Part shown: positions 27,040 to 34,385 of the stretch, in pieces
How the letters are laid out: each line of letters begins with the position of its first letter
Position numbering within the stretch: position 1 is the first letter of the stretch
DNA from: Candidatus Nitrotoga arctica
Lineage (GTDB): Bacteria; Pseudomonadota; Gammaproteobacteria; Burkholderiales; Gallionellaceae
Assembly: GCF_918378365.1 (NCBI RefSeq)
Contig: NZ_OU912926.1
Location: forward strand, 2,170,001-2,234,000
Direction: 5' to 3'
DNA length: 64,000 nt
Program-made: the position numbers and the translations under genes
Notes under the pieces: model-generated
Databases searched by the model: none
Seen by the model: only the letters and a program-made list of their open reading frames with translations
Told to the model about the DNA's origin: nothing

Positions 27040-27315
27040 CGAGGCACAAACCACCGTTGCCTCGGGAGCTTGCCCCGAGCACACCGAGAAAGCCGTGATG
27101 TTCAAGGCTTTGCAGTGCGAGGAAATCGGCATGCATTTGACCGAATCTTCGCCATGTTCCCCGGCGCATCGGTATCTGGTTTCTATTTCGCCCATCCCGA
27201 CTCGAAGTCCTTCAGCATCGGCAAGATCGGCATGGGCCAGCTCGACGACATGGCAGCGCGGCGCGGCGCGGCCAAGGAAAATTTGGAACGCTGGCTGTCG
27301 CCTAATCTCTCCTGA
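27040..27315 (+). pseudogene. 3' remnant of cobalamin-dependent methionine synthase (MetH)
   Basis: One frame gives ACPEHTEKAVMFKALQCEE then MHLTES; after a frameshift near 27148 another gives AMFPGASVSGFYFAHPDSK and GKIGMGQLDDMAARRGAAKE, ending ERWLSPNLS and a stop. These are the hallmark blocks of the AdoMet-binding activation domain at the MetH C-terminus. The preceding ~1100 residues are absent. A functional metH, if any, must be elsewhere. Confidence 0.8.
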
Positions 27316-27339
27316 GATGCCTGGGCAGATTTACGAAAT

Positions 27340-27500
27340 CTGCTTGGCATCCTTCTTGATCGCGATCAGCTTGACCAGCAGGTCGTCGCGCTCGCGCAAG
27401 GTCGCCTCGAAATCATAATCCTTCAACTCTTCGGCGATGCCTTACGCTCCCGGCGCGATAAAGTCGTCGGTCCTGGGATAGACGCCGAACTGAATCGGAT
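27340..27500 (-). pseudogene. unidentified gene fragment with an internal stop
   Basis: On the minus strand the frame reads FGVYPRTDDFIAPGA, a TAA, then GIAEELKDYDFEATLRERDD and LLVKLIAIKKDAKQIS before a natural-looking stop. Composition and continuity across the stop suggest the end of a real gene with a nonsense mutation. I do not recognise the family. Confidence 0.35.
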
Positions 27501-27566
27501 TTAAGAATTTAATTCAGAGCACCGCAAGAAGCCGTGGCCAAATAAAATTCTCTAACATCAATCAAA

Positions 27567-28058
27567 TCATTTCAATCGATCCTTAATCTTAGCGATTCCT
27601 GCCTCCGCGCACAGCTCATCGAGATGGCCACCAGGTGCACCACTTATGCCAATGGCACCAATTGTGTCGCCTTCCACTTGAATGGGTACTCCACCACCCA
27701 CGGCAATGAAATCATTTATGAAGACAAGATTAGCAGCTGCGGGATTCTTCTGTGTATTTTCCATTAGCCGCGTGGTCGAATTTTTGGTCGTAAGAGCTGT
27801 GTAAGCTTTCCTGCGGCTGGTATCGACCGAATGCGGGCCCGCGTTGTCTGCACGTTGCAGCGCCTTGAGCTGTCCCGCGCGATCAACCACTGTTCCGCTG
27901 ACGTTATAGCCTTTGGAAGAGCAGTCAGCGACGGCGGCGGCAACGGCTTCTACTGCCAGTGCGGTCGGGATGTCTCTGACGGTGCGAACTTGTGCGTGAG
28001 CATTGCTGGCAGTAACGAGCGTCGCGAAAATGAGAGTGCTTGTGACGCGTGAAATCAT
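27567..28058 (-). CDS. periplasmic GlcG/HbpS-family protein
   Basis: A 163-residue protein. ATG 28058 is the start because AGGAG is 7 nt upstream and a signal peptide follows directly (MISRVTSTLIFATLVTASNAHA). The mature part is a GlcG/HbpS domain: GYNVSGTVVDRAGQLKALQR, DTSRRKAYTALTTKNST, GGVPIQVEGDTIGAIGISGA. HbpS of Streptomyces binds heme, but many members are of unknown function. Exported and probably intact. Confidence 0.85.
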   Translation of the reverse strand: MISRVTSTLIFATLVTASNAHAQVRTVRDIPTALAVEAVAAAVADCSSKGYNVSGTVVDRAGQLKALQRADNAGPHSVDTSRRKAYTALTTKNSTTRLMENTQKNPAAANLVFINDFIAVGGGVPIQVEGDTIGAIGISGAPGGHLDELCAEAGIAKIKDRLK

Positions 28059-28309
28059 GATAGTTCTCCTGGTGGTTGTTGAATTGATTAAGTGCCTTAA
28101 AGAAAATACTATCAAGGTCCTCTTCACTCTGTATGTTCGTTACTGCACATGCAGCAAATTTATTTTGAGTAAGATAGCACTATATGAGTTTGGCGATATT
28201 CCTTCATGGGCCCATAAGCAAAAACTGCTATACAGTGAAACTATTTTGGGACACAGGCGCATTGCAATGTATCTTTGAACTAGCTATTCCTAAGTTAAGG
28301 ACAATCACC

Positions 28310-28719
28310 ATGAATGTACTAAACCGCTATGGCCCGCTTTTAGGTCGCCTGCTGATCGCTTTCATCTTCGTTATGTCGAACTTCGATAAAATGACTGGCT
28401 TCGAAGGGACGTAGGGTATATAGCCAGCAAGGGACTGCCAATGCCGGAAATGCTTGCTATCGGCGTCATTTTCGTTGAACTGGGCGGAGGGATCAAGCTG
28501 ATCATTGGCTGGAATGCACGTTGGGTCGCGGCCGCAATATTTGTATTCACCGCAATGGCTGCGCTGTTCTTCCATAATTTCTGGGCTGTGCCGCCCAACG
28601 AAGCACAAAATCAGAAGATCAACTTCATGAAGACCATTTCCATGATGGGCGGCTTACTATATGTTGTCGTGCACGGCGGCGTGCCTTTTAGTTTAAGTCC
28701 TGACACGATAAGTTCATAA
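28310..28719 (+). pseudogene. frameshifted DoxX-family membrane protein gene
   Basis: ATG 28310, after AAGGA, reads MNVLNRYGPLLGRLLIAFIF then FDKMTGFEGT and a stop. One missing base later the family continues as GYIASKGLPMPEMLAIGVIF, GGGIKLIIGWNARWVAA and ALFFHNFWA to a normal C-terminus. Restoring one base gives a complete four-helix DoxX protein of about 136 residues. It is either a recent pseudogene or a sequencing error. Confidence 0.8.
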
Positions 28720-29319
28720 TTTCAAGAAATTTAACATACGACCCCATGTGTCAGCTTCAGTACCTTAGGTCGGTAGGCAATAGTAGAATTCAACGTGTTT
28801 AGGAGCGAGTGATAGGTAACTGTTCCGTCTTAAGAATTTTGTTCAACGCATTTTGCGCGTACCATTGGATTCCTTCTTTTTGCTTATCTCAATGCTTTCT
28901 GGATACATTTCAGTATGGGATCATTAATGCTTTAGATTCTTCTATGTGATGCGCTTTTAATTTAAGTCAGGCCATTTAAAGGACATTCGCCTAGACAAAA
29001 TGCAAAGGTAAGGACGTCTCTAATGCTGATTAATATGTTATGAAGGCTACTATCGCGCACTGGCACATGACAATGGGAGTCAACACCATGGCGAACATCC
29101 TGCACTCGAAGAAGTTTTGCGTTCGATTGAGCACGATCATCTTGCTGATGAAGCCACCATTCAACTTATCCGCACGAAAAAGACCTGGCTCAGCTCACAT
29201 CCTCTCGAGCCGAGTGAGAGTCGCTCATTAACGATTCCTTGCGACCCTGATAGTGGGCAGAAACAGAACCTGATTAAGAGTCGCCTGGCAGTGGTTTACG
29301 GCAAGATAGCGGTCCTGCC
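28720..29319. other. stretch without a recognised gene
   Basis: About 600 bases of degenerate-looking sequence. An open frame at 29117-29326 (ALEEVLRSIEHDHLADEATI) has regular amino-acid composition and may be gene debris, but no family is recognisable and no ribosome binding site is placed for it. No RNA gene seen. Confidence 0.4.
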
Positions 29320-29562
29320 TGCGTAAAACTGGAGCAATTTCACGCGGTCAATACCCTCTTGGGCAATCTGAAGACGATGTTCTCTGGAACCTACCATGCG
29401 TTCGATTTCTCCAAGTACGCCCATCGTTACCTCGCCGAGTTCCAATATCGATTCAACCGCCGCTTCGACCTGTCTGTCATTCTGGTCAGACTGCTTCGAG
29501 CATCATCCGTCACTTCGCCCTATCCTGAGCGCCTCATTCGCGCGGCTGAACATTGTGGCTAA
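29320..29562 (+). pseudogene. IS1595-family transposase remnant
   Basis: The last ~80 codons of an IS1595 (ISSpo3-like) transposase: LEQFHAVNTLLGNLKTM, GTYHAFDFSKYAHRYLAEFQ, YRFNRRFDL, ending near RLIRAAEHCG. The N-terminal zinc-binding and DDE region is not found. No terminal repeat is visible. Confidence 0.75.
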
Positions 29563-29619
29563 TCAGGTCTGGTTTTGATGTGGTCGTCATGATATTTCTC
29601 GAAAACAGTAAAAGGTATA

Positions 29620-30144
29620 TTAAATAATAATTTCCACCTTGCACTGTTCAAGTCTGCTAAACAAATTGACCTCTCGTTTGAATGGGCGCCACTCGTACAG
29701 CAGAAGATCTGCAGGTCGCCAAAGGGCAACCCATCCAAGAATAACGAGTGCCTCACGGAATGTGATAGATAAGCCTCCCTCCGGTAATAGTTGGGCAGCA
29801 AACGTAGCTAATGAAATAAGTAAACTTAAAAATACAATCGAAATCAGAAGACTTCTCCAGCCAAGTTGTAAAGTCTGCTTTAATTTTCTTTCTGATTTAT
29901 TCTTTAGATAAGCAAAATGCTTATGAATAGCACTTTCAATTTCATGCGCCCTGTTAGCAGCCTCCGAGGGTAGATGAACTTTCAAATATACACGGGCATG
30001 GTAAGGCTGTGTTGCCGCTTCTTCGGCGAGAAATTCTTCTGCATCGGGACTTAACATACGGTTAGGATAAAACGGGGATTCAGGCAGCATAAGCATTTGG
30101 TCTACGCTTTGAAGTTGAAGTATAATTTCATTTGTTTTTTTCAT
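29620..30144 (-). CDS. conserved two-TM inner-membrane protein
   Basis: A 174-residue protein: a soluble N-terminal ~90 residues (SPDAEEFLAEEAATQPYHAR, VYLKVHLPSEA), a basic helix, then two membrane segments (~97-118 and ~130-148) and the tail LLLYEWRPFKREVNLFSRL. GGAG lies 12 nt before ATG 30144, a loose spacing. I do not recognise a named family or a function; the regular composition and long open frame support a real gene. Confidence 0.65.
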   Translation of the reverse strand: MKKTNEIILQLQSVDQMLMLPESPFYPNRMLSPDAEEFLAEEAATQPYHARVYLKVHLPSEAANRAHEIESAIHKHFAYLKNKSERKLKQTLQLGWRSLLISIVFLSLLISLATFAAQLLPEGGLSITFREALVILGWVALWRPADLLLYEWRPFKREVNLFSRLEQCKVEIII

Positions 30145-30192
30145 AATGATTATTTACTCCACCCGTAGGATAGGAAATTCAACCGCTCTAGT

Positions 30193-30830
30193 CAAATTAA
30201 CTTCGCCCCACATCCTCTTGCCAATCTAATTTCCATCGTCAAATCCATAACAGATTCTGCATTTCGCCCATTCCCACGGTAAAAATAGGTCGCGTCAAAG
30301 CCAAAAAACGGCACACGCCAGACACAGCGCACAAGCCTACCCAAGGTGAGCAATAAATTGATATCACCAAGCGATGCGCTTATCGAACTTGAACTCCGGT
30401 TCTAGCTGAGCCGCCGAATCCCCTTGAGAATCGTTGCCCGTTCGCTCTGTAGCCATCGCTGCCTCCCACAGCGGAAGATCATGCGCCGGGGCGATTCTCG
30501 GTAGCTGCGTGGATTCACCGAGGTGATCAATGATCAGCATCTGTATCTGACAAAATCGCCCACACCAACGGAGGCACTTCATAGCGCGCCAGCAGTATTT
30601 TCCACAGATAGGTATGATGCGGCACGGCGGAGTGGTGCGTCTGCTGCGGTGACTTCCACCAGTAGCGAGGCACAACCACCGGCAGCGGTGCCAAGGCCGT
30701 GACGGCCGCACATGCAGATGCTCCCGCTCGAAGGGTGAATGGGCGCAATAGCGCAACGGTTGTTCCACCCATACCTAGTCTGTGTCACCGATACACCCCG
30801 AGGCATCCATTGAGATACCGCCGCCATGTT
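30193..30830 (-). pseudogene. decayed minus-strand genes, unidentified
   Basis: Several frames in tandem have plausible protein character. LLTLGRLVRCVWRVPFFGFD...YFYRGNGRNAESVMDL ends near 30193. Upstream of it a frame ends in LEPEFKFDKRIAW at 30364. Before that, in a third frame, lies LPVVVPRYWWKSPQQTHHSA...YLWKILLARYEVPPLVWAIL (30527-30772). They look like at least two neighbouring genes broken by frameshifts. No family is recognised. Confidence 0.35.
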
Positions 30831-30889
30831 GGATCGGGATGCTTCCGAACCGTCACAAAATCGGGAGCCACTTGCGAGCGCACCGTCAA

Positions 30890-31339
30890 GCGCGTACGGT
30901 CGATCTTGTGACGGTCGCCGGCGATGATCTGTATTACTGGTGGGCCGACAAGGCTACCTTCACTGGCCCAGCGGATCGACCTGTTGGCATCTACACACCG
31001 GAAAGCTTGCGCGGCGAATATCTCCGCAAGGTAGCTCCCGAAGCGCACCAGCAGGAGCTTGAGGCTGGCTACCTCAAGGGCCTCACTGAGGAAGCGCCTG
31101 CTGTGGTCACGCTCAACATGCGTGCCGCAGCCGCCTGCGTGAATGAGTTCATCGCGCGCGCTTTTCCCTTCCACTTGGAATCCAACCGTCTCTATGCCCG
31201 TACGCAGTTCAGTCTCTCCGCTTGCGAAGAAGAATACTTCGCCGAGGATGTATTCAAGTGCACGCCGAATCACCTCCTTGCGCGAGGCGATGCCGAACCA
31301 TTGCTGGGTTTGCCTGCGCTTAGGGTGCTTGCGCAATGA
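30890..31339 (+). pseudogene. C-terminal part of a ThiF/E1-like adenylyltransferase
   Basis: About 150 residues in one frame: GEYLRKVAPEAHQQELEAGY, EEAPAVVTLNMRAAAACVNE, FIARAFPFHLESNRLYARTQ, EPLLGLPAL. This pattern is the C-terminal region of a ThiF-family (E1-like) enzyme of the kind found in bacterial ubiquitin-like operons. The nucleotide-binding N-terminal half is missing. The next remnant downstream resembles DUF6527 proteins, which accompany these E1 enzymes. A long minus-strand frame over the same bases is taken as a shadow. Confidence 0.6.
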
Positions 31340-31439
31340 CGATTTCGGCAAAAATCACGCGATGGTGGCGTAACGTCTAGCCCGGTTCGGCCCGTGCCGA
31401 CGGCTGTGCATTGTCGCGGGTGATAGTCTGCCGTCTCAT

Positions 31440-31680
31440 ATGCCTAGGCGAGATCTTGTCCTCGCGTGCGACGATGGCGAGGACTGGTGTGTGGGCATGC
31501 GCTGCCCCTGTGGCTGCGGCTACGCGATCGAGCTTTTAGTCGTTGCGGAGGCGAAGCCACGGTGGGACGTGTCGGTAGACGCCAGGAGCAGGCCAACCCT
31601 TACTCCGTCTGTCTGTCTGGCTGCAGAAAGGCTGTCGCTCTCACTTCTGGATTCTTGGAGGCCGAGTCCATTGGTGCTGA
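31440..31680 (+). pseudogene. DUF6527-like small metal-binding protein, frameshifted
   Basis: From ATG 31440: LACDDGEDWCVGMRCPCGCG, then KPRWDVSVD and TLTPSV. The expected continuation WLQKGCRSHFWILGGRVHWC to TGA 31678-31680 lies in another frame. Between them GTCT is repeated three times (31607-31618); removing one copy restores the frame. So a 4-bp slippage event inactivated an otherwise complete ~78-residue gene. The Cys-rich CPCGCG and GCRSHF blocks suggest metal binding. The DUF6527 label is from memory of the family pattern. Confidence 0.6.
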
Positions 31681-31739
31681 GAGTAGTGCGTTATGGGCGG
31701 CACACCAAGATCACCGCCGTCCAGCGCATGACGTGAAGC

Positions 31740-32081
31740 TTAGCCGTGAACCGGAGTAGGCTCGGCTGGCACAACAGACAGACGCATACCGACAGCATGA
31801 AGCACTGCCAGAAGTGTCTTGAGCGTCGGGTTGCCGCTCGGTGACAATGCACGATACAACGCCTCGCGGGTGACGCCTGCTTCTTGCGCCACGTTCGCAA
31901 GCCCGCCATATGCCTGAGCCACGTCGCGTAGCGCGAGCAGACCGACGGCCCGATGATCTGGATTGTCCAATTCTTCCAGCGCCGATTTCAGGTACTCGAC
32001 TGCAAAGGATCGATCAGTCCGCAATTCGGCAATGATCGCTTCGGTATGCGGTATCGAAGCGGCATGTTTGCGATTGCTCAT
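31740..32081 (-). CDS. HigA-like antitoxin (HTH)
   Basis: A 113-residue protein starting at ATG 32081, 5 nt after GGAG. The C-terminal half is a helix-turn-helix (GGLANVAQEAGVTREALYRA, SPSGNPTLKTLLAVLHAVGM), typical of the antidote that pairs with HigB/RelE-type (phage gp49-like) toxins. It is encoded just downstream of a toxin-like gene, in the toxin-first order of higBA modules. The antitoxin is intact while its toxin is frameshifted. Confidence 0.8.
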   Translation of the reverse strand: MSNRKHAASIPHTEAIIAELRTDRSFAVEYLKSALEELDNPDHRAVGLLALRDVAQAYGGLANVAQEAGVTREALYRALSPSGNPTLKTLLAVLHAVGMRLSVVPAEPTPVHG

Positions 32082-32401
32082 GTTTTCTCCGTTTCCAGTC
32101 CAACCAGTATTCCTTGGCCCGTTTGATGTCCGTATCCTGCGTGCGCTTGTCGCTGCCGCAGAGCAGGATGACCAACGTCGCGCCATGCCGCCCCAGATAC
32201 ACGCGATAGCCGGGACCAATGTCTTCGCGCAACTCCAGGCACACCTTCGCCGACTGGCTTGATGTCACCGAAGATGCCCAAGGACACCCGCCGAAAACAG
32301 ATTTCCAGCTTGGCCATAGCCCGCACATCACGCATTCCGATAAGCCAGTCGGTCAACGGCACTTCGCCATCAATGCGCTGATACCGGCGCACTTCAATCA
32401 T
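32078..32401 (-). pseudogene. HigB/RelE-type toxin gene with a frameshift
   Basis: The first ~54 residues from ATG 32401 (MIEVRRYQRIDGEVPLTDWL, LGIFGDIKPVGEG) are in one frame. The rest, ELREDIGPGYRVYLGRHGAT, LVILLCGSDKRTQDTDIKRA and KEYWLDWKRR, is in another, with one extra base near 32236. In frame these make a complete phage-gp49-like mRNA-interferase. As read, the product loses its C-terminal core and should be inactive. Confidence 0.75.
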
Positions 32402-32491
32402 GGCGCAGCCTCCATTGCAACTTATACTTCACAGAAGTCAAAGCTTGCGAAGTCCCAGTGAAAAGCCGTTGGACAGTCATAACACAGCAGA

Positions 32492-33804
32492 CTAGGTTGA
32501 AGTGCTGGCGGCCCGCTTGCTGCCGGGAGGCGTGGAGCGGTTTTCCCCCTGCGGTGGCGGAAGGCTTGGCGGCGTCGCTCCAGATGTGTCAGCGATAGGC
32601 TCAGGAATATCGTTCGGAGAAATCGGATGGCTCTCCACAACGGTCTTGCGCCGATTGGCAACCAACTCTGCTGCGGCGCGAACTGGATCGTCCTCGGTAT
32701 GCACATAACGCATGAACATCGTGACCGTTTTGTGCGCGGTCAGCGCCATGCCTACCTTGACCGGAATGCCAGAATTGGCTATGTCGGTGGCTGATCGGTG
32801 ACGGATTTCGTGCGTCCCGACCGGGGGCACGCCGGCACGATCAAGGATGCGCCGCCAAGCCGTGTAGTACGAATTTCGGGTCAGTGGCTGCTTGCGATTG
32901 AAGATCGACGGGCACACATAGGGGGAGTTCTCGTAATGCGTAGCACTCGATAGAAGTCGGTAAGCCTCCTCACTCATGGATTTGGACATGTTGCCGGTCT
33001 TGCTGTCCGGTCAAACCACACGCTTGTTGGGCAGGTCAATCCAGTCCCACTGCAACAGCAGGATTTCCGACATGCGGGCGGCAAACTCGAACTGCAGCCC
33101 GGATAGCCAGAGTCAGTGTCGGATGCTCCAGGCCTTCGGTATCGGCCTTGTCGAGATAGGTGAACAGTTGCCCCATCTGCGCATCAGTGATCAGACGGGT
33201 CTTGACTTTTTCTGGATACTTCAGAACATGCCTGCAGGGGTTTGAGCCATCGGGCCGATAGCCCCACAGCTCGGAAAGGTTGAACATCTTGCGGATGCAG
33301 CTGAGCACACGGTTGGCTTGTATGGGTGATTTCTCCTTGCGCTTCATCAGCACAATCACGTCCATGCGCGTGATTTCAGGGACTTTTTTGCTGCCGAAAG
33401 CGGGAATGATTGAGCGATCGATTTGATGCTGGTATGAGCGTTGGGTGCTCGGCTTGTTGCGGGTCTTGGAGTAGTCCTCCATGAATCGGGGACATAGCTC
33501 CTTGACGGTCGGTGCCTTGCGCGCATCTGCCTTCTCACCGCCTGGATCACCGCCATGGCGAACCTCGGCCAGCCAGTCTTGCGCAAGCGCACGGGCCTGC
33601 TCGACGGTCAACTCGCCGAACAACCCAAGCGACGGTTTGCGGCGCTCGCCAGTGTTGGTGCGATACTGAATCATGAAGACCTTACGACCTGCCGGGGTGA
33701 CCTTGCATAGAAAGCCCGGCACTAAAGGTATCGCGTAGTTCCACGTCAGTGGATTGAGGTTGTGCTGCGTCAACAGCCGTTTTCGTCAATTTGATCTTAG
33801 CCAT
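32492..33804 (-). pseudogene. P4-type tyrosine integrase, broken
   Basis: The start MAKIKLTKTAVDAAQP is at 33804. An extra T near 33725 shifts the frame into VPGFLCKVTPAGRKVFMIQY, which continues through the core-binding domain. An extra base near 33070 shifts into LQFEFAARMSEILLLQWDWI (first catalytic Arg), a TGA replaces the Trp of VVWPDSKTG, and the last part carries HEIRHRSAT and YVHTEDD. Two frameshifts and one nonsense change separate this from a ~430-residue integrase. The N-terminus points at a tRNA-Leu fragment 165 bp away, the normal layout of an island integrase and its att site. Confidence 0.85.
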
Positions 33805-33968
33805 GAATGCTCCTGGAAATACCCCATTTCCAGGAGCCAAGCGAACGGGAACCGGGTCGATTTTGGTCGAACACCGTGGTATCATGGGGGTCGATGCTTC
33901 GAGAGGAAACCTGCTCAAGAGAGCTGTGTGGTAGCCCGGCGTACCTCGGTGTATTGCCTATAATCCGG

Positions 33969-34025
33969 CTTAAAATCCGTCGGGGAGAAATCTCTGTACC
34001 GGTTCAAGTCCGGTCCCGTTCACCA
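33969..34025 (+). other. 3' fragment of tRNA-Leu(UAA): island attachment site
   Basis: These 57 nt match a tRNA from the anticodon loop to the encoded CCA: CTTAAAA loop, TCCGT 3' anticodon strand, a variable arm, the T-arm ACCGG-TTCAAGT-CCGGT, then CCCGTTC-ACCA. The 5' half (acceptor, D-arm, 5' anticodon strand) is not present; the bases before the loop do not pair with TCCGT. Loss exactly at the anticodon loop, next to an integrase gene, marks the distal att repeat left by integration into a tRNA-Leu gene. The complete tRNA should lie to the left, outside this window or deleted. Confidence 0.75.
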
Positions 34026-34385
34026 ATAATCAATAAGTTACGTCTAAATTGTAACTTTCAAAAATCAAGCTCTGCTCCGCAAAAATGAACTTTCCGGTAT
34101 TCGAACAAAAAAATAACCGTAAAGGAGAGTGACCTGACACAACAAACACAAAAAGTACAAGCACTCACGGTGCAGCATGCCAATAAAATTTATGTTGCTA
34201 CGATCGTGAAAGTAGTCAAGACAAAATTCCCATTCAATGCACAATCTGACTTTCCGCTGTAACTTTACTCAGCCCATCAAAACATTCCCGCTAATCCGAT
34301 CTTTTTAATCTCTGAATGTTGTCGCAAACACCCATTTTTATCAGCGTCAGCAGGAATGAATTTTGGATTTTTTAGAGGTATCCTA
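34026..34385. other. leader region of rep with a lone ribosome binding site
   Basis: About 360 bases. AAAGGAGA at 34121-34128 is a very good SD, but no ATG follows. An open frame beginning with CTG at 34133 encodes about 42 residues (TQQTQKVQALTVQHANKIYV...) up to TAA at 34261. It may be a gene whose start was mutated or a tiny CTG-started ORF. Nothing else is seen except AT-rich DNA that should hold the rep promoter. Confidence 0.35.

Noticed and set aside
30785..31351. A 188-codon minus-strand open frame over the ThiF remnant
   Set aside because: The plus strand over the same bases carries recognisable E1-like blocks; the minus frame has no family resemblance.
33900..34025. A complete tRNA (including tRNA-Sec) at the end of the integrase region
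   Set aside because: Only the 3' half from the anticodon loop is present; the bases before the loop do not form an anticodon stem, D-arm or acceptor strand.
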